A stretch of DNA of 64,000 bases from Lysobacter sp. GTDB lineage: Bacteria; Pseudomonadota; Gammaproteobacteria; Xanthomonadales; Xanthomonadaceae. Made by a program: the position numbers and the translations under genes. The notes under the pieces were generated by a model. The model worked only from the letters and a program-made list of their open reading frames with translations, ran no database searches and was not told the DNA's origin. The DNA is taken from NCBI GenBank assembly GCA_008015835.1, contig SSGH01000013.1:248001-312000 (forward strand), written 5' to 3'. Below, piece by piece: positions 29,647-39,212 of the stretch (position 1 is its first letter; every line of letters begins with the position of its first letter).

Positions 29647-29793
29647 GGAACCTCTGAACAATTCAGAGATTCCGCGCGCCATGGAGGGCGCGATCGCGGA
29701 TCAATCGCCCAAGCGATTGATCCAGCGGGAGCGGACTCAGGCTCGGTCTGAGTCCGCGACGTCTGAATCACGCCAGGATGGCGTTATTCGGAC
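29647..29793. repeat. Chain of five different hairpins
   Basis: Five inverted repeats in a row: 29647-29673 (12-bp arms, one mismatch, CAA loop), 29675-29692 (6 bp), 29698-29723 (perfect GGATCAATCG arms, 6-base loop), 29731-29757 (perfect GCGGACTCAG arms, 7-base loop) and 29761-29793 (14-bp arms, two mismatches, one of which is a G-U). The arms differ from one another, so this is not a simple repeat array. It lies between the carrier-protein stop and the reductase start. It may be a processing or attenuation region, or a mobile-palindrome landing site. Confidence 0.85.
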
Positions 29794-29872
29794 CTTCCCT
29801 AACACCGACGAACCGCTTCGCCCGCGAAACCGCGACGCGACGCACGATCCCCCACCCCATGGAGCTTTGGAC

Positions 29873-31918
29873 ATGCCGTCTTTCGAAACCCGCGACGTCA
29901 GCGCGCTCAACCCGCCCGCCTCGGCGAAACCAATCCTGCTGACCGGCGCGACCGGATTCCTCGGCGGCCACTTTCTGCTGCGTCGGATCGCATGGTCCGG
30001 CGAGGTCTACGCCATCGTTCGCGGCGATTCGATCGAACAAGCGCGCGCGCGGCTCTACGCGCATCTCGCCGACTGCGCGGCGTCCTACGGCGAGGCGCTG
30101 CCGAAATCGATGTTGGACGCCCGCCTGCGCGTGCTGCTCGGCGATATCACCCGCCCGCTTTGCGGGATCGGCGCGGACACGATCGCGCGACTGCGCGCGT
30201 CCGGATTGCGCGAAGTGTGGCACTGCGCCGCGAGCCTGAAATTCGAAGACCGCCATCGCCAGGAGATCATCGAGCACAACGTCGAAGGCACCGGCAACAT
30301 GCTGGCGCTGTTCCGCGCCCTGGCCGCGGGCGACGACGACGCCAACGCCGAGTTCGTGCATATCTCGACCGGCTACAGCGCCGGTAAAGTGCAGGGCGAG
30401 ATCAAGGAAGAGCGGCACGCGCTGGATCGCGTCTACAACAACGTCTACGAAGAAAGCAAAAATCTCGCGGAAAACCGCGTCGCCGACTTCTGCGACGCGC
30501 ACGGACTGAGCTACCGTATTCTGCGCCCCACCATCGTCATGGGCCCGCGTGCGACGCATCGCAGCGGCACCACGCATTTCGGCGTCTACGGCTTCGTCAA
30601 GGAAGTGCGCCGCCTGCGCGAGACGCTGGTGAAACTCAAACATCGCCTGGAATTGGTGGGCAGCGAAGAGGCGACCGCCAATCTCACGCCGGTGGACGAA
30701 TGCGTCTACGACATGCTGCGGCTGTCGTCCGAGGGCTTCGGCGAGCAGCGCTACTTCCATCTCAGCAATCCGCAAGGCGTGTCGATGCCGAAGCTGGTCG
30801 CGACGATCGACCAGAAGACCGGCGTGGATCGTCTGTCGTTCGTCGCGCAGAAGAGCCCGGACCCCAGCCCGCTGCAGGACCTCTTCGACGAACGCACCCG
30901 GTTCTATTCCGGCTACTACAACGCCGAGAAGCATTTCGCGCGCCGCGCCGCGCCGCAGCCGCAGGTCGATTGGGACGACGTCCACCTCTATCTCGACGAG
31001 TATCTGAACGAGTTGGAGCGCGAAGAAGCCGGCGGCATCGGCTTCCGCACGCAATCGGTGCGCATGCGCGACGGCGCGATGGTGAAGGTCTACAGCTGCG
31101 GCAATCCCACGCTGCCGCCGTTGATGCTCGCCAACGCGTACGGGATGCCGGCCGAATTCATGTGGCCGCTGGCGCAGCGCCTGCAGAACGACTTCCACGT
31201 CGTGACCTGGGAATGCCGCTGGGTGCCCACGCTCGACATCCCCTTCGATCACACCGCCTGCGATTCCAGCGCGCATGCGCGCGATCTGGTCGATATCCAG
31301 CGCGGCCTGGGGCTCGGCCCGGTGGGCGTGGCCACCTGGAGCAGCGGCGCGCAGGTCGCGTTGCGCGCGATGGGCATGTTCCCCGAGAGCATCCACGCGG
31401 CCGTGCTGCTCAATCCCGGCGTTTCGATCAGCCCATCGGAGACGGTTCGCGTCACGCGGTTCGAGACCGGCATCCGCTCGCTGTTCGACAAGATTTCCGG
31501 CAACTACCGCATGGCCGAGAAGTACTGCGAACTGATTTACGGGGCCAGCGGCGCCGACGCCGGCGATACGAAGATGCTGAGCAGCATTCTAACCAGCACC
31601 GACCCGTATTTGATGTACATGACCAGCCTGCCGTTCCGTACGGCCGAATCGCTGTTCCGCTACGCGAACATGATGCGCACGCTGTTCGCCGAGCGCGAGG
31701 ACGCTTGGACCCACGACGTCGCTCAGCCGGTCGTGGTCTACGTCGCCGGCAAGGACATGGTCACGCACCCGGATCTCGGCCAAGCGCTGTGCGACGGCCT
31801 GCGCAACGGACAATTGCACTTCGACGAGGAAGGCGACCACTTCAGCCACTACTACGACGATCGCGTCGCCGACCTGGTGCGCGGCCACCTGCTGACGCGT
31901 CTGCAGCAAGCGGCGTGA
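29873..31918 (+). CDS. Thioester reductase fused to an alpha/beta hydrolase
   Basis: 681 residues. The N-terminal half (20-370) is a thioester-reductase Rossmann domain: NAD(P) motif LLTGATGFLGGHF, active-site Tyr192/Lys196 in YEESK, and the RPTIVMGPR strand. It reductively releases a product from a carrier protein as an aldehyde or alcohol. The C-terminal half (about 400-680) is an alpha/beta hydrolase with Ser490 in ATWSSGAQVA and a final EGDHFSHYY with the likely His. I start at the ATG at 29873 with GGAG upstream; an earlier ATG (29681) would translate the hairpin region. Confidence 0.82.
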   Translation: MPSFETRDVSALNPPASAKPILLTGATGFLGGHFLLRRIAWSGEVYAIVRGDSIEQARARLYAHLADCAASYGEALPKSMLDARLRVLLGDITRPLCGIGADTIARLRASGLREVWHCAASLKFEDRHRQEIIEHNVEGTGNMLALFRALAAGDDDANAEFVHISTGYSAGKVQGEIKEERHALDRVYNNVYEESKNLAENRVADFCDAHGLSYRILRPTIVMGPRATHRSGTTHFGVYGFVKEVRRLRETLVKLKHRLELVGSEEATANLTPVDECVYDMLRLSSEGFGEQRYFHLSNPQGVSMPKLVATIDQKTGVDRLSFVAQKSPDPSPLQDLFDERTRFYSGYYNAEKHFARRAAPQPQVDWDDVHLYLDEYLNELEREEAGGIGFRTQSVRMRDGAMVKVYSCGNPTLPPLMLANAYGMPAEFMWPLAQRLQNDFHVVTWECRWVPTLDIPFDHTACDSSAHARDLVDIQRGLGLGPVGVATWSSGAQVALRAMGMFPESIHAAVLLNPGVSISPSETVRVTRFETGIRSLFDKISGNYRMAEKYCELIYGASGADAGDTKMLSSILTSTDPYLMYMTSLPFRTAESLFRYANMMRTLFAEREDAWTHDVAQPVVVYVAGKDMVTHPDLGQALCDGLRNGQLHFDEEGDHFSHYYDDRVADLVRGHLLTRLQQAA

Positions 31919-31931
31919 GCGACGCGACGCC

Positions 31932-33590
31932 ATGGACGCTCATAACGCCGTCGGTCTTTTTCTCGACTCGGTCGAACGCTTCCCGGACCGTCCCGCGCTG
32001 TGGGTCGACGGCCGCGTTTGGTCGTACGCCGAACTGCATGCGCAGGCGGAACGGCTCGCCGACCGCCTGCGCGCGCACGCCGGTCCCGTGTGCGCGACGC
32101 TGGGCGATCGCAGTCTGATCGCGTACTGCGCGCCGCTGGCGTGCATGCTGGCCGGCCGCATCCACGTGCCGCTGGGCGTGAGTTTCCCCGAAGAGCGCAT
32201 GGCCGGAATTCTGCGGCGCACGCGGCCGTCGGTGCTGATCTGCGACCTCGGCGGCAGCGCGATGCTGCCGGGCCTCTTGGCGAAACTCGACTTCGCGCCG
32301 GCCGTGGTCTCGCTGGACCCCGAGTTCGACGCCATCGCGCCCCGCGCCGACGCGGCCGCGGCCGACATCGAGACGCCTGTCGACGCATCGCCCGACGCGA
32401 AGCTCGATGCGTCGGCGTCGGGTCTGGAGGTCGAAGACCGCGACATCGCCTACGTGCTCTTCACATCAGGCAGCACCGGCGTACCGAAGGGCGTCGCGGT
32501 CGGGCATCGCGCGCTCCGCGCCTATGTCGATGCGGTACGCGCGCTGTATCCGGAACTCGACGAGCATCAGCGCTGCAGCCAGTTCTTCGAACCGACGTTC
32601 GATCTGTCGATGCACGACATGTTCGTCACCTGGGCGGTCGGCGCCTGCCTGTACGGCGTGCCGCGGTCGGCGCTGATGATGCCGACCGATTTCGTCAACG
32701 AGCACCGCCTGACCGTCTGGTTTTCGGTGCCGTCGCTGCTGGCCGCGCTCAATCGATTCCGGCAACTGCGCCCCGGGACGTTTCCATCGCTGCGCCTGTC
32801 GCTGTTCTGCGGCGAGGCCCTGCCCGGCCCGCTGGCCGGCGCGTGGCTTGAGGCCGCCCCGAACGCGCGCTGCGACAACATCTACGGCCCGACCGAGGCC
32901 ACCATCGCCTGCACCGCGCATCGCGTGTCGCAGGCGGATGCGGCGCGCAAGGTGGTGCCGATCGGCACGGCGTTTCCGGCGATGGAGATCGCGGTGGTCG
33001 ATGCCGAGGGCGCGCCTTGCGCGCAAGGCGAGACCGGCGAACTCTGGCTCGGCGGCGCGCAGCTCGCGTTCGGCTACTGGCGGGACCGCGAGCAAACCGC
33101 CGCCCGGTTCGTCGAACGCACGTTGCCGGGGTTGCGAAGCCCGCGCTGGTACCGCACCGGCGATCTGGCCGCGCTCGAAGCCGACGGCACCGCGCTGTTC
33201 CTCGGCCGCGCGGACCGTCAGATCAAACTGCGCGGCTACCGGATCGAGCTGCAGGACGTCGAAGCCCATCTGCGCGAAGTCTGCGCCGGCCCGGACAGCG
33301 CGGCCGAGGTCGCCGTGGTGCCGATCGTTCCGCCCGGCGGCGATGCGCCGGCCGGGCTCGCGGCCTTCGTGGTCTGCGCACATTACGACGCGCGCCAAGC
33401 CATGGCGGCGATGAAAGCGCGGCTGCCGCACTACATGGTGCCCTCGGAGGTGCACGTCTTGGATAAGCTGCCGCTCAACAGCAACGGCAAGGTCGACTAC
33501 CCGGCGCTGGCCGCGGCGCAGCGCGCCCGCGCCGCGGCGCCGGAACGACCGAACCGCACCATCGCCGCCCCCGCCCGAGAGAACGGATGA
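31932..33590 (+). CDS. Stand-alone adenylation enzyme (NRPS A-domain type)
   Basis: 552 residues, one complete adenylation domain. ATP-binding core YVLFTSGSTGVPKGV, substrate-pocket region FDLSMHDMFV, NIYGPTEATIAC, YRTGDLA, and the C-terminal catalytic Lys in LNSNGKVDYPAL. No carrier or condensation domain is attached, so it should load a separate carrier protein. An amino or hydroxy acid is likely; I cannot predict which. The stop overlaps the HIT gene start by ATGA. Confidence 0.87.
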   Translation: MDAHNAVGLFLDSVERFPDRPALWVDGRVWSYAELHAQAERLADRLRAHAGPVCATLGDRSLIAYCAPLACMLAGRIHVPLGVSFPEERMAGILRRTRPSVLICDLGGSAMLPGLLAKLDFAPAVVSLDPEFDAIAPRADAAAADIETPVDASPDAKLDASASGLEVEDRDIAYVLFTSGSTGVPKGVAVGHRALRAYVDAVRALYPELDEHQRCSQFFEPTFDLSMHDMFVTWAVGACLYGVPRSALMMPTDFVNEHRLTVWFSVPSLLAALNRFRQLRPGTFPSLRLSLFCGEALPGPLAGAWLEAAPNARCDNIYGPTEATIACTAHRVSQADAARKVVPIGTAFPAMEIAVVDAEGAPCAQGETGELWLGGAQLAFGYWRDREQTAARFVERTLPGLRSPRWYRTGDLAALEADGTALFLGRADRQIKLRGYRIELQDVEAHLREVCAGPDSAAEVAVVPIVPPGGDAPAGLAAFVVCAHYDARQAMAAMKARLPHYMVPSEVHVLDKLPLNSNGKVDYPALAAAQRARAAAPERPNRTIAAPARENG

Positions 33591-34066
33591 ACGACGACGC
33601 GACGCGCAACGATTGCATTTTCTGCGGCATCGCCGACGGGCGACTGCCCGCCAGCGTGGTCCACAAAGACGCCGATTGGCTGGCGGTGATGGATATCCAC
33701 CCGATCCGCCAAGGCCATGTCCTGCTCATCCCGACACGTCACGTGAGCCGGCTCTCCGAGCTCGATCCGGCGGAGCGAGAGCGCCTGTTCGCGCTGGCCG
33801 ACGCCATCGTCCGCGCGCAGGAAGCCGCAGGGTTCGCCGCCGGGGGCAGCAATCTGCTGCTCAACGACGGCGTCGCCGCGAACCAGCACATCCCGCATCT
33901 GCACCTGCACTGCATCCCGCGCCAGCGCGGCGACACCATCGGCTTCGGCCTGCGTCTGCTCGCGCGCACCTTCGGGCTATTCGGTCGCGGCGTCGATCGG
34001 GCCGCGCTGGACCGCGCGGCCGCGGCGATCGCCGAGCGCCTGCCCGCGTCGCGCGCGCTCGGCTGA
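33587..34066 (+). CDS. HIT-family hydrolase
   Basis: 159 residues with the nucleotide-binding HIT motif HIPHLHLHCIPR (His-x-His-x-His) near residue 105 and an N-terminal CIFCGIADGRLPASVV. Such enzymes cleave nucleoside phosphoramidates or adenylates. It may clear dead-end acyl-AMP from the adenylation enzyme encoded just before it (inference). It is the last gene of the cassette; 237 bases to rpfB hold no gene. Confidence 0.85.
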   Translation: MNDDATRNDCIFCGIADGRLPASVVHKDADWLAVMDIHPIRQGHVLLIPTRHVSRLSELDPAERERLFALADAIVRAQEAAGFAAGGSNLLLNDGVAANQHIPHLHLHCIPRQRGDTIGFGLRLLARTFGLFGRGVDRAALDRAAAAIAERLPASRALG

Positions 34067-34303
34067 GACGCAGGCGCCCGTCGTCGCGCCTGGATGCAGC
34101 GAATCGCCGTGGTGTCGCGGCGCACGGTCCGACCCGAAGCGTCCCAGGAGACGGCCGCCATCGGTCCAGCCTCGCAAGGCGATGCCGCCCGTAAACGGCC
34201 TTGGCGCTGCGTCTTGCGGCGCTCTAGAGCCTATGCTCCAATCGCCCACGACCACACGAGCCGCCACGAGGCGGCCGCCGAATATCCGAACGGAGGGGAA
34301 TCG

Positions 34304-35983
34304 ATGAACTCACAGCGCCCATGGTTGGCGAGCTATCCCGCAGGCGTGCCCGCGGAGATCAATGTCGACGAATATCCGTCGATCGTTTCGGTCTTGCAGG
34401 CCTCGCTCGAGAAGTACCGGGATCGCCCCGCCTTCTCGCACATGGGCAAGATCATGACCTACGCGGAGGTCGATCGCTACAGCCAGCAGTTCGCGGCGTA
34501 TCTGCTCGGCGAACTCAAGCTGAAAAAAGGCGACCGCGTCGCGGTGATGATGCCGAACTGTTTTCAGTACCCGATCGCCATCTTCGGGATTCTGCGCGCC
34601 GGGTTGACGGTGGTGAACACCAACCCGATGTACACGGCCCGCGAGCTGAAGCATCAGTTGATCGATTCCGGCGCCAGCGCGATTTTGGTGCTCGATAACT
34701 TCGGCCCCACGGTGCAAGAAGTGGTGGCCGATACGCCGGTCAAGCAAGTCATCGCCACGGGCCTGGGCGACATGCTCGGGTTCCCGAAAGGCGCGGTCGT
34801 CAACTTCGTGCTGAAGTACGTCAAGAAGATGGTGCCGGACTACGACATCCCCGGCACCGTCCGCTTCAAGAACACGCTGACGCTGGGCCAGATGCATCGC
34901 CTGCCGCAGGTCGACATCGCGCCGGAGGACATCGCCTTCCTGCAGTACACCGGCGGCACGACCGGCGTGTCGAAAGGCGCGATGCTGACGCACCGCAATC
35001 TGGTGGCGAACATGCAGCAGTCGTCGGCCTGGGTCGGCCAGAAAGCGCGCATGGGCGAAGAGTTGATCGTGACCGCGCTGCCGCTGTACCACATCTTCGC
35101 GTTGACGGCGAACTGTCTGGTGTTCATGAAGTTCGGCGCGCGCAACCACCTCATCACCAATCCGCGCGATATGCCCGGGTTCGTGAAAGAGCTGTCGACC
35201 ATCCCGTTCACCGCCATCACCGGCGTGAATACGCTGTTCAACGGTTTGTTGAACACGCCGGGCTTCGACAAACTCGACTTCTCGCACCTCACGCTTTCGC
35301 TCGGCGGCGGCACTGCGGTTCAACGCGCGGTGGCCGAACGCTGGAAGCAGGTGACCGGCTGCACGCTGGTGGAAGCCTATGGCTTGACCGAAACCTCGCC
35401 TGCCGCGTGTATGAATCCGATGGACGTCCCCGAGCACACCGGCTCGATCGGTTTGCCGGTGCCGTCCACCGACGCCTGCGTGATGGACGACGACAACCGC
35501 ATCCTCCCGCACGGGGAAACGGGCGAGCTGTGCATCAAAGGCCCGCAGGTGATGAAGGGTTACTGGCAGCGCCCCGAGGAAACGGCCAAGAGCATCGATG
35601 CCGACGGCTGGCTGCACACCGGCGACGTGGCGCGCATGGACGAGAAGGGCTTCTTCTACATCGTCGATCGCAAGAAGGACATGGTGCTGGTCTCGGGCTT
35701 CAACGTGTACCCGAACGAGGTCGAGGACGTCATCGCGATGATGCCCGGCGTGCTCGAAGTCGCCGCGGTGGGCGTGCCGGACGAGAAGTCGGGCGAAGCG
35801 GTGAAAGTGGTGATCGTGAAGAAGGATCCGGAGCTGACCGTCGAGCAGGTGAAAGCGCATGCGCGCGAGCATCTGACCGGCTACAAACAGCCCAAGCACG
35901 TGGAATTCCGGACGGAACTGCCGAAAACCAACGTCGGTAAGATTCTGCGCCGCGAACTGCGGGACGAAGCCGCGAAGAAGTGA
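34304..35983 (+). CDS. rpfB: Long-chain fatty acyl-CoA ligase RpfB (FadD family)
   Basis: 559 residues. ATP motif [16 protein letters not shown], FadD linker and signature [11 protein letters not shown], then GWLHTGDVA and the catalytic Lys in [12 protein letters not shown]. In Xanthomonas RpfB turns over DSF signals by activating free fatty acids to CoA esters. I start at the ATG at 34304 with GGAGGGG upstream and the [19 protein letters not shown] start typical of RpfB. A terminator follows at 36273. Confidence 0.94.
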   Translation: MNSQRPWLASYPAGVPAEINVDEYPSIVSVLQASLEKYRDRPAFSHMGKIMTYAEVDRYSQQFAAYLLGELKLKKGDRVAVMMPNCFQYPIAIFGILRAGLTVVNTNPMYTARELKHQLIDSGASAILVLDNFGPTVQEVVADTPVKQVIATGLGDMLGFPKGAVVNFVLKYVKKMVPDYDIPGTVRFKNTLTLGQMHRLPQVDIAPEDIAFLQYTGGTTGVSKGAMLTHRNLVANMQQSSAWVGQKARMGEELIVTALPLYHIFALTANCLVFMKFGARNHLITNPRDMPGFVKELSTIPFTAITGVNTLFNGLLNTPGFDKLDFSHLTLSLGGGTAVQRAVAERWKQVTGCTLVEAYGLTETSPAACMNPMDVPEHTGSIGLPVPSTDACVMDDDNRILPHGETGELCIKGPQVMKGYWQRPEETAKSIDADGWLHTGDVARMDEKGFFYIVDRKKDMVLVSGFNVYPNEVEDVIAMMPGVLEVAAVGVPDEKSGEAVKVVIVKKDPELTVEQVKAHAREHLTGYKQPKHVEFRTELPKTNVGKILRRELRDEAAKK

Positions 35984-36272
35984 TCGCGCCGCATACCGCC
36001 GCGCCGAGTCCGCCCTCGGGCGACGCGGCGCGGTGGCGCGATGGGGCGACGCGCTCCGCAGTTCGCCCACTCGGCGCCTCGCCGCGCTCGGCGCAACCCG
36101 GCCTTTTCGGAGACCCGGATCATCGACATAGGTCGAATTTCGCATCGCATCGATCTCGACGAATCCGCTAACGATCGAATGCCACACGTTGCGCGACGCG
36201 GCCGCTCCAGTTGAGGCGTAGCGCACAGTTTTCGTCGGCGAAACCGCTTTTTCCGCTCTCTTTTTGCTATCG

Positions 36273-36299
36273 AGACCGACCTTGCGTCGGTCTTTTTTT
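36273..36299 (+). terminator. Terminator downstream of rpfB
   Basis: An 8-bp stem (AGACCGAC with GTCGGTCT), a 5-base loop and a run of seven T. It separates rpfB from the ketosynthase-rpfF operon. Confidence 0.88.
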
Positions 36300-37022
36300 C
36301 GTCTTGTTCGCCGCTACAACTTGAACTTTCCGCGATTTCGGAGCATACAAGCGACGACCGGGCAAGGTACGCACATCACGCAGCGACTGCGCCGCAAAGC
36401 CCGGCCGGCGCCTCGCCTTTCGATTCGGAACACTTCGATGACTATCCCCTCTCTCCGCGGGCTCGAACCTGAGCGCACCGACATCGGACTCTGCGCCGTT
36501 CGCGAACAACGAACGAGGCGCGGAACGTCGTGGAATCGCGCGAGCGCGCGCTCGTTCGTCTGAACCGAGAAGCGAGGGCGACGGGCGCGGTCGGGAGCGC
36601 GTTCGAAGGCCTTGGGGGCGTGCGGTCGGGATGCGAGGGGCGCAACCCGCGCCGTCGCGGCAGCGATAAGCGAACGCGCCGGGCGCCCGAATCGCCGCTG
36701 CGCAGCGCGAACCGGGGCCAGCGCACGGCGGCGCGGCGGACGTAGCGAAGGGCTGGGGCAGCTCGACCGGGAGCGTTCCGCGACAGCCCGACGCGTCCGG
36801 CGAGCGGCGGCCGAGCCCGCGATTCGCTCGCGTCGTGCGGCTCGGGCGCTGGAGAGGGATCGGCGCAACGCCCGGAGAATTCCGCGAAAGACGCCCGCTC
36901 CGCCCGCGATTTCGAGGATCGTCGCGGTCCGGCCACTGGCCTTCGCGAACATTTGCACTATTGAATCGCCGTATTACGTTGACTCGAAAGACGGAATCGA
37001 TACACCGCGGGGGGACATTCGA
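36300..37022. other. Long leader region before the ketosynthase gene
   Basis: About 720 bases. The frame of the next gene stays open through part of it, but the translation is Arg/Ala-rich without a domain. The last 80 bases are AT-richer and probably hold the promoter of the ketosynthase-rpfF operon. I could not fix a convincing -35/-10 pair. Confidence 0.45.
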
Positions 37023-38264
37023 TTGGCACGACAGGCACGAAAAGTCGCGATCACCGGACTGGGCGCCATTTCGGCGGCCGGGGCGACGGTCGACGAACTG
37101 CTGCGATCGGTCCGCGGCCGCGCGTCGGGAATTCGCGCCCTGAATCTCGAGGGTCTGGCCAAGACCTTTCCGGCCGGCATCGTCCCCCATTCCTTCGAAC
37201 CGCATTTCACGAAGCTGGAGTTGCCGTTCCTGGACCGATGCCAGCAACTCGCCGTCCTCGCGGCGAAACAGGCCGTCGCCGACGCGGATCTGGGCGAATT
37301 CTCCGCGCACGGCGAACGCGCGGGCGTTTACTACGGCAACGTCAACGGCGGCGCCCAAACCGGCATCGAGTGGTCGAAAAAGCTGCTGGTCGCCGGCAAG
37401 CAGTCGGCGCGCCCGTTCACCGCGATGGCGGTCATGGGCAACGCCGGCGCCGCGCAAATCGCGATTCGCAATAAGGTGCACGGCCCGGTGATCACCAATG
37501 CGACGGCGTGCGGCTCCTCGGGCGTCGCGATCGGCGATGCGGCGCGCGCCATCCGCGACGGTTATCTCGATGTCGCGATCGCCGGCGGCGCCGAAGCGCC
37601 GTTGAGCATCGGCATCCTGAGCGTCTTCGACGGCACGCGCGCGCTTTCGACGCCCGACCCCGACGACGTATCGAAAAGCTGCAAGCCCTTCGCGTCGAAT
37701 CGCTCCGGCTTGGTCCTGGGCGAAGGCGCCGCGTTCGCGGTATTGGAAGACGCCGCATCGGCGCATCGACGCGGCGCGCGCATCTACGGCTACGTTTCCG
37801 GGTACGGCGTGTCCTCCGATGCCACGCATATCGGGATGCCCGATACCGCCGGGCAGATCGCATGCCTGCGCTCGGCGCTCGCGTCCGCATCGTTGTCCGC
37901 ATCGGAGATCGGTTACGTCAATGCCCACGCGACCGCTACGAACGGCGGCGACGTCATCGAAGCGGAGGCGATTCGCGCGGTCTTCGGCGCGGATCGGACA
38001 TCCGCTCCGGTCAGTTCTACGAAATCGATGCACGGGCATCTGCTCGGCGCGACCAGCGCGCTCGAATTCGTGATCTCGACCCTCGCCGTCCACGCCTCGG
38101 TGATGCCGGCCACGCTGCACGCCGAAAGCGGCATCGACCCGAAATGCGAATTGAATCATGTGGGCCCCGACCCACGCGAAGCGTCCATCGACCACGCGTT
38201 GAGCTTTTCCTGCGGATTCGGCGGCACCAACGTCGCGCTGATCGTTTCCGCTTCCCATTGTTGA
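37023..38264 (+). CDS. Beta-ketoacyl-ACP synthase (FabF-like)
   Basis: 413 residues. The Cys-His-His condensing set is visible: Cys in NATACGSSGVAIG, His in YVNAHATATNGGD and His in TKSMHGHLLGATSAL. The protein starts with ARQARKVAITGLGAISAAG. I choose the TTG at 37023, which has GGGGG upstream and lies just before the thiolase fold; no ATG is near. It is only 29 bases before rpfF on the same strand, so the two are almost certainly co-transcribed. It is not flanked by fab genes. It may supply acyl-ACP for DSF synthesis (inference). Confidence 0.85.
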   Translation: MARQARKVAITGLGAISAAGATVDELLRSVRGRASGIRALNLEGLAKTFPAGIVPHSFEPHFTKLELPFLDRCQQLAVLAAKQAVADADLGEFSAHGERAGVYYGNVNGGAQTGIEWSKKLLVAGKQSARPFTAMAVMGNAGAAQIAIRNKVHGPVITNATACGSSGVAIGDAARAIRDGYLDVAIAGGAEAPLSIGILSVFDGTRALSTPDPDDVSKSCKPFASNRSGLVLGEGAAFAVLEDAASAHRRGARIYGYVSGYGVSSDATHIGMPDTAGQIACLRSALASASLSASEIGYVNAHATATNGGDVIEAEAIRAVFGADRTSAPVSSTKSMHGHLLGATSALEFVISTLAVHASVMPATLHAESGIDPKCELNHVGPDPREASIDHALSFSCGFGGTNVALIVSASHC

Positions 38265-38293
38265 CACTTCCCATCATCCCCAAGGAGATCGCT

Positions 38294-39199
38294 ATGACCA
38301 CCCTGTCCCTCGCCACCGTCCGCCGCGAAAGCCGCTTCGCTCAGCGCCGTATCGCCACGCATATCCGCCAGTACGCGAAACCGACGTTCTGGGCGGAAAT
38401 CAGCCCCGACGCCAACACCGGCCTGAACAACATCACGCCCGCGCTGCTGCAGGAATTCAACGCCATGCTGGAGTCCTTGCAAAGCGAATGCGTCGCCTCT
38501 TCGCACGGTGCGCAGCAGGATGCGATCCGCTATGCCGTGATCAAATCGGCCGACGAGGAATACTTCAGCTTGGGCGGCGATCTGTCCTATTTCCGGCATT
38601 GCATCGAGCGCGGCGACGCCGCCGGCCTGCACGCCTATTCGAAACAGTGCCTCGACTTGATGTATGCCTTCAATTCGCTGATCAGCGAACACATCCACAC
38701 GGTCGCCCTGGTCCAAGGCCGCGCGCTCGGCGGCGGGTTCGAGATCTCGCTCAGCGCCGACTGCATCGTCGCCGAGGAACACAGCACGTTCGCCTTCCCG
38801 GAAATCATGTTCGGGTTGTTCCCCTGCACCGGCGCGATGGGTCTGCTCACCAATTACGTGCCGGCCAAGCAGGCGGAGCGGATGATGACCGAGAACCGCA
38901 TCTACACCGCGAAAGAACTGCAGGACATGGGCATCGTCGACATCGTCTGCAAGACCGGCGAAGGCGAGCGCGCGGTGGAGGCGTACATCGCCAATCACGC
39001 GAAGCGGACGAACGCCAGACTGAAGATCCAGGCCAGCCGCCATCGCGTCGCGCCGATCGACTACAACGAAGGTCTGCGCGTCGTGAACGATTGGGTCGAG
39101 CTCGCGACAAAACTCAGCAAAGACGAACTGCGCACGCTGGATATGCTGATCATGATGCAGCAGTCCTCGGGCAAGACGAACGCGGCGCGCGCGGCGTAA
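38294..39199 (+). CDS. rpfF: DSF synthase RpfF
   Basis: 301 residues, crotonase fold. RpfF makes cis-2-unsaturated fatty acid (DSF) from 3-hydroxyacyl-ACP by dehydration and thioester cleavage. The catalytic Glu pair is Glu150 in GGGFEISLSADC and Glu170 in FAFPEIMFGLFP, 20 residues apart as in Xanthomonas RpfF (Glu141/Glu161). The ATG follows AAGGAG. It converges on rpfC with a 13-base gap, as in Xanthomonas, and follows the ketosynthase by 29 bases. Confidence 0.96.
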   Translation: MTTLSLATVRRESRFAQRRIATHIRQYAKPTFWAEISPDANTGLNNITPALLQEFNAMLESLQSECVASSHGAQQDAIRYAVIKSADEEYFSLGGDLSYFRHCIERGDAAGLHAYSKQCLDLMYAFNSLISEHIHTVALVQGRALGGGFEISLSADCIVAEEHSTFAFPEIMFGLFPCTGAMGLLTNYVPAKQAERMMTENRIYTAKELQDMGIVDIVCKTGEGERAVEAYIANHAKRTNARLKIQASRHRVAPIDYNEGLRVVNDWVELATKLSKDELRTLDMLIMMQQSSGKTNAARAA

Positions 39200-39212
39200 T
39201 CGTCGCGGCGCG

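Noticed and set aside
36953-36977. TTGCAC...TATTAC as the promoter of the ketosynthase-rpfF operon
   Set aside because: The gap is only 13 bases, too short for a usual sigma70 promoter.
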